DNA of 64,000 nucleotides from Lachnospiraceae bacterium (GCA_022483465.1 JAKVNF010000001.1:1302001-1366000), one strand, 5' to 3'. Numbered from the stretch's first letter, positions 16,816-26,739 are shown. The notes: generated by a model from the letters alone, not told the origin. Program-made: numbers and translations.

Positions 16816-18204
16816 TCAAGGTTTTGCAGCGGCTTCCCGGGCCCTTTCACACCGCGCAAGAAGGGTCATTTTTTCGTTCTGCGCCGGGTCCTCCAGGACC
16901 GCGTCCAGGCACAGCGCAAGAAGCGCGCCGATCTCCTTTCCGGGCCGCACGCCCAGCGACATCAGATCCGTTCCGGTGATGGCAAGGTGCCCCAGGTCGA
17001 GGCAGTCGCCCCGGGCGAGGATCTCCTCCCAGCAGCGGGAGACCTCCTCCACGCGCGCGGTCTTTTCCTTTGCCCAGGCGGGCGCCTGTGCCTTCGCATC
17101 CGCTTCCTGCAGGGCGAGGAGCTTCGGGAAGAGTCCCGGTCCGATGCCTGCCGCCGCGCGGCGCACCGCCGCGGGCTCCGGGTCGATTTTGTCGCTGTGA
17201 TGGGCGATCAGGGCAACCACCTGGCGCCTCGTGTCGTTGTCATAGCGAAGCCGCCGCAGGATCCCGTCCGCCATCTTCGCACCCTTTTTGGCGTGCTCCG
17301 GAAAGCGGTCGATGCCGTCTGCCCCGGTGACCCGGCAGGCCGGCTTTGCGATATCGTGGAGAAAGGCCGCAAGGCGCAGCACCGGCTCTGCCGGCGCAGA
17401 AAAGAGCGCCTGCACCGTGTGGTGCGCCACCGTGTCCCCGTGGTGGGGGGCGTGCTGCACAAGGTCCATGCAGGGGGTGAACTCCGGCAGAAACCGCGCC
17501 AGCACCCCGGTCTCCTGGCAGAGAAGAATCCTGTCCGGGTGATCCGAGACGAGGAGCTTTTCGAGCTCCACCCGGATCCGCTCCGCGGAGACCTTGTCCA
17601 GGTTCGGGGCGAGGTCCCTCGCCGCCGCCAGGGTGTTCTCCTCGATCTCATAACCGAGCTGGGCGGAAAACCGAAGGGCCCGCATGATCCGCAGGGCGTC
17701 CTCGGAAAACCGCTCCCGCGGATCCCCGACGCAGCGGATGAGGCCCCGGTCGAGGTCCCCGATGCCGTCAAAGGCATCGACCAGTCCCGTCTCCTCGGAG
17801 TAGGCCATCGCGTTGATCGTAAAGTCCCGGCGCTTTAGGTCCTCCAGAAGGCTTCGGGTGAAGGTCACGCTCTCCGGGTGCCGGCCGTCCTCGTAGGCGC
17901 CGTCGATCCGGTAAGTCGTGACCTCGAAGCCGTCCCGCCCCAACATCACCGTCACGGTGCCGTGGCGGATGCCGGTGTCCACGGTGTGGGAGAAGATCTG
18001 CTTCACCTCTCCGGGCAGGGCGCTGGTGGTGATGTCCCAGTCCCCGGGGGTGCGGTGGAGCAGGGCGTCCCGGACACATCCGCCGACGATATATGCCTCA
18101 TATCCGGCGCCCCGAAGGCGGGAGAGCACGATCTCCACCTTCTCCGGCACCGCGATCCGTATTTCCGTTCTGTTCACGCTGCTTGTCCCGTCATCCGGCG
18201 GCAA
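16816..18204 (-). CDS. cca: CCA tRNA nucleotidyltransferase
   Basis: This protein of about 460 residues is a class II polymerase-beta-like nucleotidyltransferase that adds or repairs CCA at tRNA 3' ends. It shows YIVGGCVRDALL and the catalytic DxD in GDWDITTSALP, followed by the RNA-binding region and an HD domain (residues about 245-330, LAAFLHDIAKP). The start is uncertain: a TTG at 18204 directly follows the proS stop, and a GTG at 18177 just before NRTEIRIAVPEKV is also possible; neither has a strong ribosome site. Confidence 0.92.
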   Translation of the reverse strand: MPPDDGTSSVNRTEIRIAVPEKVEIVLSRLRGAGYEAYIVGGCVRDALLHRTPGDWDITTSALPGEVKQIFSHTVDTGIRHGTVTVMLGRDGFEVTTYRIDGAYEDGRHPESVTFTRSLLEDLKRRDFTINAMAYSEETGLVDAFDGIGDLDRGLIRCVGDPRERFSEDALRIMRALRFSAQLGYEIEENTLAAARDLAPNLDKVSAERIRVELEKLLVSDHPDRILLCQETGVLARFLPEFTPCMDLVQHAPHHGDTVAHHTVQALFSAPAEPVLRLAAFLHDIAKPACRVTGADGIDRFPEHAKKGAKMADGILRRLRYDNDTRRQVVALIAHHSDKIDPEPAAVRRAAAGIGPGLFPKLLALQEADAKAQAPAWAKEKTARVEEVSRCWEEILARGDCLDLGHLAITGTDLMSLGVRPGKEIGALLALCLDAVLEDPAQNEKMTLLARCERAREAAAKP

Positions 18205-19644
18205 TCAGTACGCCTTGCCCCAGATCACCATCTTGGTGGCAGGTCTTCCGCAGCAGACGCAGGTGTCTGCCACCTTCTCCTGCTCGTAGGGGATGCAGCG
18301 GCTGGTGACGCCGTAGAGTTCCTTGATCTTGTCCTCGCAGGCCCGGTCTCCGCACCACATGGCCTTCACAAAACCGGTCTTCTCCTCGAAGGTCTTGCGG
18401 AACTCCTCCGCGTTGTGGGCGACATAGGTGTGGGCCTCCATGTGCTTTTTGGCCTTGGTGTACATATCGCCCTGGATTGTCTTGAGGAGCGCACCGATGC
18501 GCTCGGAAAGATCCGAGAGCGCGCACTCTTCCTTCTCCAGCGTGTCCCGGCGCACCAGAACGCACTGACCCTTCTCGATATCCCGGGGTCCGATCTCAAC
18601 ACGAACCGGCACACCGCGCATCTCGCACTCTGCGAACTTGTATCCCGGGCTCTTGTCGGAGTCGTCCACCTTGACGCGAAAGCCTGACTGAATCAGCTGA
18701 TCCCGCAGAGCGTAGGCCTTCTCGAGAACGCCTGCCTTTCTCTGCTGCACCGGGATGATGATCACCTCGGTCGGTGCGATTCTGGGCGGAATCACAAGTC
18801 CCCGGTTGTCGCCGTGCACCATGATCATGGCGCCGATGACACGGGTGGTCATGCCCCAGGAGGTCTGCCAGACATACTGGAGGGTGTTGTTCTTGTCCGT
18901 GAAGGTGATGTCATAGGCCTCGGCGAACTTCTGTCCAAAGAAGTGGGAGGTGCCCGACTGCAGGGCTCTGCCGTCGTGCATCAGTGCCTCGATGGTGTAG
19001 GTTGCCTCCGCGCCGGCAAACTTCTCCTTCTCAGTCTTCTGTCCCTTGATGGTGGGGATGGCCAGATCCTCAGCAAGGAAGTCAGCATAGACATCCAGCA
19101 TCTGCTGTGTCCGCGCTTCCGCCTCTTCCTTTGTCGCGTGGATTGTGTGGCCCTCCTGCCACAGGAACTCTCTCGAGCGCAGGAAAGGTCTCGTCTCCTT
19201 CTCCCAGCGGACCACAGAGCACCACTGGTTGTAGACTCTCGGCAGATCCCGCCAGCTGTGGACATCATCCTTGAAGAAATCGGAGAACACCGTCTCCGAA
19301 GTGGGGCGCACGCACAGGCGCTCCGTCAGAGGCTCGGTGCCGCCCTGCGTGACCCAGGCAACTTCCGGTGCAAAGCCGTTGACCAGCTCTGCTTCCTTCT
19401 TCAGAAGGCTCTCCGGAATCAGCATGGGCATGTATACGTTCTGGACACCGGTTGCCTTGAACCGCTCGTCCAGGTGCTTCTGAATTCCCTCCCAGATCGC
19501 ATACCCCGCGGGCTTGATGACCATGAAGCCCTTGAGCTGGGAGTAGGACACCAGTTCCGCCTTCATGCACACATCGGTATACCACTGGGTGAAATCCTCC
19601 TCCATCGAGGTGATCTCAGCGACCATTTTCTTTTGATCCGCCAT
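18205..19644 (-). CDS. proS: Prolyl-tRNA synthetase, archaeal/eukaryotic-like short type
   Basis: This 479-residue class II synthetase charges tRNA-Pro. MPMLIPESLL, RPTSETVFSDFF and RSREFLWQEGHT are in the class II core, and the C-terminus has the cysteine-bearing zinc-type domain (CVCCGRPATK) ending in tyrosine, typical of the archaeal/eukaryotic form rather than the long bacterial form with the editing insert. I chose the ATG at 19644 (MADQKKMVAEIT), preceded by GGAGAGGAAATT. The cca gene follows directly. Confidence 0.95.
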   Translation of the reverse strand: MADQKKMVAEITSMEEDFTQWYTDVCMKAELVSYSQLKGFMVIKPAGYAIWEGIQKHLDERFKATGVQNVYMPMLIPESLLKKEAELVNGFAPEVAWVTQGGTEPLTERLCVRPTSETVFSDFFKDDVHSWRDLPRVYNQWCSVVRWEKETRPFLRSREFLWQEGHTIHATKEEAEARTQQMLDVYADFLAEDLAIPTIKGQKTEKEKFAGAEATYTIEALMHDGRALQSGTSHFFGQKFAEAYDITFTDKNNTLQYVWQTSWGMTTRVIGAMIMVHGDNRGLVIPPRIAPTEVIIIPVQQRKAGVLEKAYALRDQLIQSGFRVKVDDSDKSPGYKFAECEMRGVPVRVEIGPRDIEKGQCVLVRRDTLEKEECALSDLSERIGALLKTIQGDMYTKAKKHMEAHTYVAHNAEEFRKTFEEKTGFVKAMWCGDRACEDKIKELYGVTSRCIPYEQEKVADTCVCCGRPATKMVIWGKAY

Positions 19645-19747
19645 AATTTCCTCTCCGGCCGTCCTGCGGCCTGTCGTATTTCTGTTCTGCAGCGCCCCTG
19701 ACCACAGGATGGGTCCCCCTGTATGACACACGGAGCGTGCGCAGTCT

Positions 19748-19777
19748 ATCTTAGGAGGAAATAGGCGCACTTGTCAA
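19748..19777 (-). promoter_or_regulatory. Promoter of proS
   Basis: TTGACA (19772-19777) and TAAGAT (19748-19753) on the minus strand are 18 bp apart, about 100 bp before proS. I looked for T-box signatures in this leader and found none. The remaining bases of the 317-bp gap hold only the hairpin at 19891. Confidence 0.6.
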
Positions 19778-19890
19778 GAAAAGAGGGGGAGAACGCCTCC
19801 CGCGGGCGGGCTGCTGTGCCTGCTGCCGGTGCCCATGCCATCGGAGACAGCATGCGGATTTCCAATCCCGCAGACTGCCGGACGCTCAAA

Positions 19891-19926
19891 GATCCCAGGG
19901 GCTCCGTCCCGCGGTCCCCTGGGATT
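19891..19926 (-). terminator. Terminator after the GH2 gene
   Basis: The stem AATCCCAGGGG / CCCCTGGGATC is followed by a short TTT on the minus strand; strong stem, weak T-tract. Confidence 0.6.
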
Positions 19927-19961
19927 CCTTCGGTTCTGCAAATGGTACTCCGGCCCTCTTC

Positions 19962-22364
19962 CTACCGCACCTGGATCTCCACGGTCTGCTGCGCAAAGCC
20001 GCCGCCCTGCACCGAAAGTCTGACCGTATCCCCCGCAGCGCCCGCGCGCACAACTGCCAGTGCCCTGCCGTAAAAGGTGGTATAGGTTCCACTCCGGAAC
20101 GACTCTGCCGTCCTTGGATTTGCGCTGCCAAAGCCAAGAAGTACTCCGCCTTTCACCGATGCATGAAGCAGCGCATCCGCATTGCTCTCCACTGTGCCCC
20201 GGGCGTCTGCGACCGCAACCGGGATGTAGATCACCTCCCCGGGCGCCGCCTCGGCTTTCTCCGGCAAAAGGCAGAGCCTTAGCGCCTGATCGGCCGATCG
20301 CAGGCTGTCCCTGCCGCATACCTTTCCCCCCGCATCATAGCCGACCGCCGTGACCGTGCCGGGCTCATATGCCGTAACAAATTCTGCCCTGTGCCTCTCG
20401 GCCGCCTTTCTTCCCAGAGATCTTCCGTTCACGAGAAGTTCCACCTCTGCCGCGTCCGTATACACTTCCACGCGGACAGGGTTTCCCCCGCACCCGCGCC
20501 AGGCCCAGGACAGCACACTGTTTGTTCCGCGCCAGGCGGAGTGATAGGGCTCCTCCCCCGGATGATTCGCAGGCGACACTGCAATCCGAACGCCGTGATC
20601 GGTCCCCCAGACCATGCCGGCATACACCGCCTCCGCATCGGGATTTCCAAGAATGTCGATCATGCCGGCGCCGCTCAGCAGCCACGGGTAGGGCTTGTCA
20701 AATGCCATCGCGTCCGGAGAATAGCTCCAGGCGCCGATGCCCGCCTCTCCGAGATAGTCAAACGCCGTCCAGACAAAATCGCCGATCAGATACGGGTACT
20801 TTTTCACCATCTCCCAGTTGTCCGGCAGATCCGGCGGCAGCGTCTCACTGCCGAGAATCACGCGGTCAGGATGCTTTTGCCCATCCAGGGGATACCTACC
20901 GGACGCGTAGTTGTACCCCGCAATATCCAGCGCATCCAGAATGGGGCTGGTGACGCGGTCTGCATCGTCCCCGTCTGCGGAATGGTTCATCCCGCTTCCG
21001 ATCTTCTGCGCGATCTGGTTAAACACGGTGCTGTTCATCCGGCCGGGACCCGGCATCTTCCCGCCTTCGGCTATGTCCGAAGCCGCGTCGGCATTGATTC
21101 CGCCATCCGCATGGTACATCTCCCTGCCTTCTGCCGCATTGGCCACGATCATCAGGTTCAGACCGGCAGTCACCGCGCGGTCCCCATCCAACATGTGAAA
21201 CCGGTCAATCAGCTCTCGCGCAAATGCCATGCCCTCGGGTTTTGCCGGCTCCGAGATCTCATTTCCGATCGAGTACAGGATCACGCACGGGTGATTCCGG
21301 TCCTTTTTTACCATGGCTTCGACATCGTCTTTCCAGCATTCCCGAATGCTGCGTGAATAATCGTATTTCGTCTTGCACTGGTACCACATATCCCAGGTCT
21401 CGTCCATCATGTAGACCCCATAGCGGTCGCAGGCGTCGAGCATGGCACGGGAGCACGGGTTATGGGAAGAGCGAATCGCGTTGAACCCCGCCTCCTTCAT
21501 GATGCGGACCTTTCGCGCCTCCGCCTCGGCCGGGGCACATGCGCCGAGCACCCCATTGTCATGATGGACGCATCCTCCGCGGAGCAGTGTCTCCTTCCCG
21601 TTGACAAAGAGCCCTTTCGGTCCCCAGGAGATCCTGCGGATCCCGAAGGCAGTGCTCTGCTCATCCACCCTGTTTCCGTTCTCATAGAGGGTCACACGGC
21701 AGGTATACAGATCTGGCGTCTCATCGCTCCAGAGATGAGCATCCGGAATCTCCAGACGCACCCGCCCCTCTGCTTTCTCCGAAAGCTCTGCCTTTGCGAC
21801 AGTCGTTTCGCCGTAAACAATCTCGACCGCCGCCGCTCCGCCGCTTCTCTGCAGGGAAACCTCGATCATGGCCGGGTCGATGGACAGCGTTCGGACCTGA
21901 ATGCCATCCGCCTCGATGTGGCAGGCCGGCTGGACAAGGAGCGTGACCGGACGATAGATTCCGGATCCGCTGTACCAGCGGCTGTTCGGCATCTCCGAAT
22001 TGTCCACCGTGACCGTGATCTCATTTTCCTCTCCGAAACGCAGGTGCGGCGTCAGGACAAACGTCCTCTCCGTATAGCCGTTGACAATCGTTCCGATCGG
22101 CTTCTGATTCAGACAGATCCTGGCATTGCGGTAGACCCCCTCAAAGCGCAGAAGGACCCTTCCCGCCGCCCATTCCGCCGGTGCCTGAAACACCTTGCGG
22201 TACTCATAGACCCCGCCCGCGAAATACGCCCCCGCAGATCCCGACGGATTCTCCTGCCTTCTCGGCTCCTCCTGCATCGCATCATGCGGGAGCGTAACGG
22301 CGGTTCTCTCTGCTTCTCCCTCTCTCCAGAATGTCCAATCCCGATTCCAATCTATTGTCTTCAT
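19962..22364 (-). CDS. Glycoside hydrolase family 2 (beta-galactosidase type)
   Basis: This 800-residue GH2 enzyme has the N-terminal sugar-binding jelly roll (about 1-150), an immunoglobulin-like domain, the TIM barrel (about 255-550) and C-terminal beta domains including a DUF4982-like region. The catalytic acid/base is Glu369 in LYSIGNEIS and the nucleophile Glu507 in LGSETLPPD. No signal peptide is seen, so it acts inside the cell on imported glycosides. It is the last gene of an operon with a GPH symporter and an SGNH esterase. The start has AGGAGGACAGATC. The exact substrate (galactoside, glucuronide or other) cannot be told from sequence. Confidence 0.9.
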   Translation of the reverse strand: MKTIDWNRDWTFWREGEAERTAVTLPHDAMQEEPRRQENPSGSAGAYFAGGVYEYRKVFQAPAEWAAGRVLLRFEGVYRNARICLNQKPIGTIVNGYTERTFVLTPHLRFGEENEITVTVDNSEMPNSRWYSGSGIYRPVTLLVQPACHIEADGIQVRTLSIDPAMIEVSLQRSGGAAAVEIVYGETTVAKAELSEKAEGRVRLEIPDAHLWSDETPDLYTCRVTLYENGNRVDEQSTAFGIRRISWGPKGLFVNGKETLLRGGCVHHDNGVLGACAPAEAEARKVRIMKEAGFNAIRSSHNPCSRAMLDACDRYGVYMMDETWDMWYQCKTKYDYSRSIRECWKDDVEAMVKKDRNHPCVILYSIGNEISEPAKPEGMAFARELIDRFHMLDGDRAVTAGLNLMIVANAAEGREMYHADGGINADAASDIAEGGKMPGPGRMNSTVFNQIAQKIGSGMNHSADGDDADRVTSPILDALDIAGYNYASGRYPLDGQKHPDRVILGSETLPPDLPDNWEMVKKYPYLIGDFVWTAFDYLGEAGIGAWSYSPDAMAFDKPYPWLLSGAGMIDILGNPDAEAVYAGMVWGTDHGVRIAVSPANHPGEEPYHSAWRGTNSVLSWAWRGCGGNPVRVEVYTDAAEVELLVNGRSLGRKAAERHRAEFVTAYEPGTVTAVGYDAGGKVCGRDSLRSADQALRLCLLPEKAEAAPGEVIYIPVAVADARGTVESNADALLHASVKGGVLLGFGSANPRTAESFRSGTYTTFYGRALAVVRAGAAGDTVRLSVQGGGFAQQTVEIQVR

Positions 22365-22428
22365 GATCTGTCCTCCTGAACTGTCGGTTCCCGGAAGCCG
22401 TCCTGCCCCAAAGCACGGCCCCTCTTTG

Positions 22429-23238
22429 TCACTTCCGATTGTTCCACAGCTGCCGTTCCATCTCCGGACACCACCATTCCCGATACCCCGCCCTGGTGGG
22501 ATGGATGTCGTCAGTCATGTAGAGTTTGCGCTCTGCATCCGAGATGTTGTTGAATGCCTCATCGCTCCACAAATCAAGGACGTCAATGTCCCATTTCTTT
22601 TGCAGCTGTTCCAGTCGCTCTACCATCGCGCCGTACTCGCTGCTGTCGTAGCGGCTCCCCGTGTAGAACACAACCGGGCAGTTCCAGGTCTCCTCGGCGT
22701 ATGCAATACAGGTCTCTATCGCGCCCGTTATGGTCCTTTTGTCAAAGTCCTCCCGGTTCCTACTCTCTGCGATCTCTCCCAGCGGTTTCTTCCTGCTGGC
22801 ATCATTGGTGGAGAGCTGTATCACAACGAGGCTGTACGGTGTCGATGGATCCACCTTTGTCTGCAGGCGGTGCACGTAGGAGGTCCTGCTGTCATCCGTC
22901 AGGGTCGTTCCGCTGACGGCTTCTTTTGTTACCTCCGCCCCGAACCGGGCTGCAAAGTACTCCGGGATTCCCTCCCCAAGAGAACCTGCCCCATAGGTGA
23001 CAGAGGACCCCAGGAACAGGATCTTCTTTCCCCGATAAGGGCTGTCCTTTCTCTCTTCCACGTACTGCATGCGATAGCGCTCTGCGTTTCCCGCAAGTCC
23101 CGCCAGCCGAAGGTTCCCGAGCGTATGAAATGGTCCGAAACTGTACCGATACCCGATATACAGCCATTGAAGAAGCAGAACCATGGAAGCGGTGCAGAGA
23201 AGGATCCCGACCCATTTTCTCCGACTTTTCTTTTTCAA
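22429..23238 (-). CDS. Membrane-anchored SGNH/GDSL esterase-like hydrolase
   Basis: This protein of about 269 residues begins with a lysine/arginine-rich stretch and one hydrophobic segment (IILCTASMV-like, starting WVGILLCTASMVLLLQW), so it is anchored with its catalytic part outside. It has SGNH blocks: LGSSVTYGAGS (nucleophile serine), QLSTND (oxyanion Asn) and DDIHPTRAGY (catalytic Asp-His). Such enzymes often remove acetyl groups from glycans. I prefer the TTG at 23238, with AAGGGGG eight bases before it; an ATG at 23310 lies further up. It sits between the symporter and the GH2 gene. Confidence 0.8.
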   Translation of the reverse strand: MKKKSRRKWVGILLCTASMVLLLQWLYIGYRYSFGPFHTLGNLRLAGLAGNAERYRMQYVEERKDSPYRGKKILFLGSSVTYGAGSLGEGIPEYFAARFGAEVTKEAVSGTTLTDDSRTSYVHRLQTKVDPSTPYSLVVIQLSTNDASRKKPLGEIAESRNREDFDKRTITGAIETCIAYAEETWNCPVVFYTGSRYDSSEYGAMVERLEQLQKKWDIDVLDLWSDEAFNNISDAERKLYMTDDIHPTRAGYREWWCPEMERQLWNNRK

Positions 23239-23336
23239 CGAATTTTCCCCCTTATCCTGAATATTGGGAAAGGCGATCCCCTCTCCGGACGGCATCGCCC
23301 CTCTCCCCAAAAAGCCCGATTTTCTTTTCCTCCTGC

Positions 23337-24707
23337 TTACCGAATCGCTGCCTCACGGGCTGCGCGCAGTGCCTCATTTTCTCTGTCCACCCGCATGCCA
23401 TACAGGCAGAGCGTGATAAGAAGCGTCAGGATCAGCGGAATTCCCGCGAAGATGAACTTGATGGCAAACATGACCGGCGCCGGCTGGACCGCTGCGCCAT
23501 TTTCGTAGCCGACCGCAGAGAGAATCCAGCCGGTCAGCGCAACACCGATGCCGCCGCCCACCTTCATTCCGATCGAGGAGCAGCTGAACATCATGCCCTC
23601 GTTGTGTTTTCCCGACTTCAGATAGCTGTTCTGCGCAACTTCTGCAACAAGTGCATTGAGGGATCCGATCAGAAAAGCGCTCGAGATTCCCCTTGCGAAG
23701 GAGATTGCGATCAGCCCGGGGAGGTTGGCCGAAAAGGCGGCAAACAGCATGGCCAGCGACAGGGCAGACGTCACGAGGTATGACGTGAGGTTAACCCTGT
23801 ACATGCCGAACTTTTTCACCAGCGCCGGATTGAAGATCAGGCCGATCATCATGACCATGGACGCCATCGAAAGAACACCCATGATCTCCGTGTTGCCGAT
23901 GACATACTGGAAGTAGTAGACGTTGATGCTGGTGCCCAGGCTGCTGCTGGTATAGAACAGAAGGTAAATGGCCAGAAGAAGCAGATAGTATCTGTTTCGA
24001 AGGATTGTCCCAAGCGCGTGGAAGAAGGACTCGTCCTTTGCTTCGGACTCCCCCTGGGACACCGGTTCCTCCTCGCTCGGCAGTTCCTTTACGGACAGAC
24101 TCGCCAGGGAGTTAAACGCCACAAGGATGACCGCATAGAGCAGGGCGACGTTTCTCCATCCGACAGTGCCGCCGCCCATTGCCGCCACTCCCTTCATCGT
24201 CAGGGACATGACAAGGATGCTCGATGCAACCGCAAAGATGTAGCGGAAGGATCCCAGCGAAACGCGTTCCGATTCATTTCTTGTGATCAGCGCCGACAGC
24301 GTCGCAAAGGAGATGTTGTTCGCCGTGTAGAACAGCGCATTGGCTGCTGTGTAAATCACAAAGAAGTACGCATACTGAAGGGTCCGGCTCATGCTCTGCG
24401 GGATGGCAAACATCAGGATCAGGCAAAGCGCCAGCGGGAATGCCGAGTAGAACATCCAGGGGCGCGCCTTTCCCATCTTCGTATGGGTTTTGTCGATCAT
24501 TCTCCCAAAGAAGACATCGGTAATCCCATCCAGCACCTTGCTCACCATGATCAGCGTTCCGACAATCCCCACGTTCATTCCGATCGTATCGGACAGGTAT
24601 ATCATCGTGAACGACGAGACCATCATGTAGAAAAAGTTTGACGCGAAGTCTCCCGTCCCGTATGCCAGTTTCTTGGTAAAACTCAGGTATTTTTTCTCAC
24701 AGTTCAT
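23337..24707 (-). CDS. GPH-family sugar:cation symporter (MFS)
   Basis: This 456-residue, 12-span permease has the GPH/MelB signatures: LSFTKKLAYGTGDFASN near the start, DGITDVFFGRMIDKT and GKARPWMFYSAFP after helix 2. The family imports glycosides with Na+ or H+. I chose the ATG at 24707 (MNCEKKYLSF), the normal family N-terminus; codons further up would lie in the group II intron. The ribosome site is split from this ATG by the intron: after splicing GGGGGAATCTCG would precede the ATG. It is the first gene of the esterase-GH2 operon and divergent from the AraC gene. Confidence 0.9.
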   Translation of the reverse strand: MNCEKKYLSFTKKLAYGTGDFASNFFYMMVSSFTMIYLSDTIGMNVGIVGTLIMVSKVLDGITDVFFGRMIDKTHTKMGKARPWMFYSAFPLALCLILMFAIPQSMSRTLQYAYFFVIYTAANALFYTANNISFATLSALITRNESERVSLGSFRYIFAVASSILVMSLTMKGVAAMGGGTVGWRNVALLYAVILVAFNSLASLSVKELPSEEEPVSQGESEAKDESFFHALGTILRNRYYLLLLAIYLLFYTSSSLGTSINVYYFQYVIGNTEIMGVLSMASMVMMIGLIFNPALVKKFGMYRVNLTSYLVTSALSLAMLFAAFSANLPGLIAISFARGISSAFLIGSLNALVAEVAQNSYLKSGKHNEGMMFSCSSIGMKVGGGIGVALTGWILSAVGYENGAAVQPAPVMFAIKFIFAGIPLILTLLITLCLYGMRVDRENEALRAAREAAIR

Positions 24708-24715
24708 CGAGATTC

Positions 24716-26593
24716 GTCGAGTAGACAGTCTCGACACTCCTTTCTCAATTATCGTGAAAGGCTTGCCTACTGCCCCTCACAGAACCGTACGTGCGGTTCT
24801 CCCGCATACGGCTCTTCAAACCAACGTCGGTTTCCAACCCCAGATATCCTTCGTCAGGTGCGGCTCCTTGACGTAGAAGCTCCACACACGGAGAAACTTG
24901 TCATACCTGAATTTCCCCTTTTGGTCCCTCCGATTCAACATCCTGTAGGTCGCATATTTCACATACTTCCAGAAGGTCTGAATCGAGTGAAAGTTCCCAT
25001 TGACTCCGTAATAGCTGTAGTGTCCCGCCAACGACTTGTCGATGAGCATCATTGTTTCGGCCACCGGCTTCGTCAGCCTGGTCGCAAGCCACGCCTTGAC
25101 TGTCTGTTTCTTCTGGCTGAGCTTCTTCTTGCTGGTCTTAATCCCGGTCCGGTATTTACCGCCGCGGGTTTTCGTGTTGTAGAACGTGAATCCCAGAAAG
25201 GTGAAGTCCTCCTTTGTGCCCTTGAACCGCCCAAACGGTAGTATTCTCGTCTTGTCCGGAGCGAGCTCCAGTCCATAGCGGCTCAACCGATTTCTCAATC
25301 CCTGCATGACCAGGCGGGCCTCATTCTCGTACTGAAACAGGAAGAGGAAGTCGTCAGCATATCTGACGTAGTATACTTCTCCCCTGAGCTTGGGCTTCAG
25401 ACCAATCTCATACCACAAATCGAGTACGTAATGCAGGTACACGTTTGCAAGTATTGGTGAGATCAGGCCTCCCTGCGGAGTACCCCGGTCGCTGTCCTGC
25501 AGCTCTGTCCCTTCCATGACGCCTGCTTTCAGGAACCTTCCAATATACCGCAGGAAGTTCTTGTCAGCGATGTCATGCTCGAGAAACTTCATCAGCCACT
25601 TCTGGTCGAGATTGTCGAAGAAACCTTTGATGTCGGCGTCGAGGATGTAGTTCACTTTGCCCTTCATTACCGTCTGGTTGATGAACCTCACGACGTCATG
25701 AGCACTGCGCTTCGGGCGAAATCCATACGAGCAGTCTGCAAACCTCGGCTCATAGACTTCGTTCAGAATGTCGGCCATTACGCATTGAACCAGTTTGTCC
25801 TCGTACGCAGGTATTCCGAGCGGTCTCAGCTTGCCGTTTGCCTTGGGTATGTACGTTCTTCTTACCGGCTGGGGGATGTACTTGAACGACTTCATTCTCG
25901 TTACGAGATTCTTGATGTTCTCATCGAGGTTCTCTTCGTACATCTCCTTGGTCACGCCGTCTACCCCGGCCGCCTTGCCCGTCTTCTGCCTCCGATGTGC
26001 CTCCTTCAGGCTCTCTTCGTTGATTCGGTTGATAAGAGTCGTCAGTCTCGGGTATGTCTCCGACTGATACCTTATCCCCTTCAGTTCCTGTGCCATGTGT
26101 TATTGGGCCTCCTGTGCCCCACATGCTTCGCCTCCGGCGATTGTTGATTCGTCAGCCCCTTGACTCCACCGTCTTTCGACGGTTTCAACGCTACTATGGG
26201 CTGATCCGACTTCTGTGTATTCGTTAGCCGCGCTCCGTTTACAAGACTTTGCTTGGCCTTACTGCTGTCCGCAGAAATGCACAGACCTCCCAGGTACGCT
26301 TGATCTACATTTGTGCGCTCACCACGCTCTGGGACCCCGACGGAATCTCCGCGGTCTTGCATAGCGACCGTTTCTTGCTGTCTGCGGTGAAGGAGAACAC
26401 CTCGACTTCCGCTCGATATTACTTACGGGGCTGAATCGCTTCACGCTTTCGCATTGCGGTTCTCGCACTCCACTGCCTACGCTTAAACCTCACCTCACGG
26501 CTTTGGCTCCAAGGCTGTGTACCGGCTGCCTGCTGAGGCTTTACCGGGGCAGGACTTTCACCCGCCTATATATCAAGCGCCGAACTGGCGCAC
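24716..26593 (-). mobile_element. Group II intron, complete, about 1878 bp
   Basis: The intron starts with the conserved GTGCG (26593-26589, minus strand) and holds domains I-IV in the ribozyme part at 26097-26593. Domain V begins directly after the reverse transcriptase stop (24775-24815), with the GAGCCGTATGCG ... ACGTACGGTTC pairing and AGC triad. A domain VI-like stem follows (AGTAG pairing with CTACT), and the intron ends in CTACTCGAC at 24716. Joining the flanks gives TTTGGGG + GAATCTCGATG. The 3' border follows family convention and may be off by a few bases. Confidence 0.85.
24816..26096 (-). CDS. ltrA: Group II intron reverse transcriptase/maturase
   Basis: This 426-residue intron protein reverse-transcribes and helps splice its own intron. 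RT blocks include GVDGVTKEMYEENL, RPLGIPAYEDK, GTPQGGLISPILANVYL and the catalytic YVRYADDFL (about residue 255). A maturase (X) domain follows (WSFYVKEPHLTKDIWGWK at the end). There is no C-terminal HNH endonuclease domain, so it belongs to the endonuclease-lacking group. AGGAGG stands ten bases before the ATG. Its stop codon abuts domain V. Confidence 0.95.
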   Translation of the reverse strand: MAQELKGIRYQSETYPRLTTLINRINEESLKEAHRRQKTGKAAGVDGVTKEMYEENLDENIKNLVTRMKSFKYIPQPVRRTYIPKANGKLRPLGIPAYEDKLVQCVMADILNEVYEPRFADCSYGFRPKRSAHDVVRFINQTVMKGKVNYILDADIKGFFDNLDQKWLMKFLEHDIADKNFLRYIGRFLKAGVMEGTELQDSDRGTPQGGLISPILANVYLHYVLDLWYEIGLKPKLRGEVYYVRYADDFLFLFQYENEARLVMQGLRNRLSRYGLELAPDKTRILPFGRFKGTKEDFTFLGFTFYNTKTRGGKYRTGIKTSKKKLSQKKQTVKAWLATRLTKPVAETMMLIDKSLAGHYSYYGVNGNFHSIQTFWKYVKYATYRMLNRRDQKGKFRYDKFLRVWSFYVKEPHLTKDIWGWKPTLV

Positions 26594-26739
26594 CCCCAAA
26601 TATGATATTCTTAGATTGCTGCTGCATCGCTCCCGAATCCGGATATCACCAATTTATCGCACCTTTTTGGGCTTCTACAATGTCACCGAAGCAGGAATCA
26701 TTTCCGCATTTGTATCATATTTGCAGGACGAGGTACGCT
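26594..26739. promoter_or_regulatory. Divergent control region between the GPH operon and the AraC gene
   Basis: The region holds the 5' exon of the intron and presumably both divergent promoters. A TACAAT at 26676-26681 could be the AraC-gene -10 box; the -35 candidate is weak. No clear AraC binding repeat was identified. Confidence 0.4.

Noticed and set aside
19645..19740. T-box riboswitch before proS
   Set aside because: I looked for the conserved T-box sequence on the minus strand and did not find it; only weak hairpins are present. The leuA leader also shows none.
26503..26739. N-terminal extension of the AraC gene
   Set aside because: It covers intron domain I and the 5' exon; a good ribosome site and the family N-terminus support the ATG at 26740.
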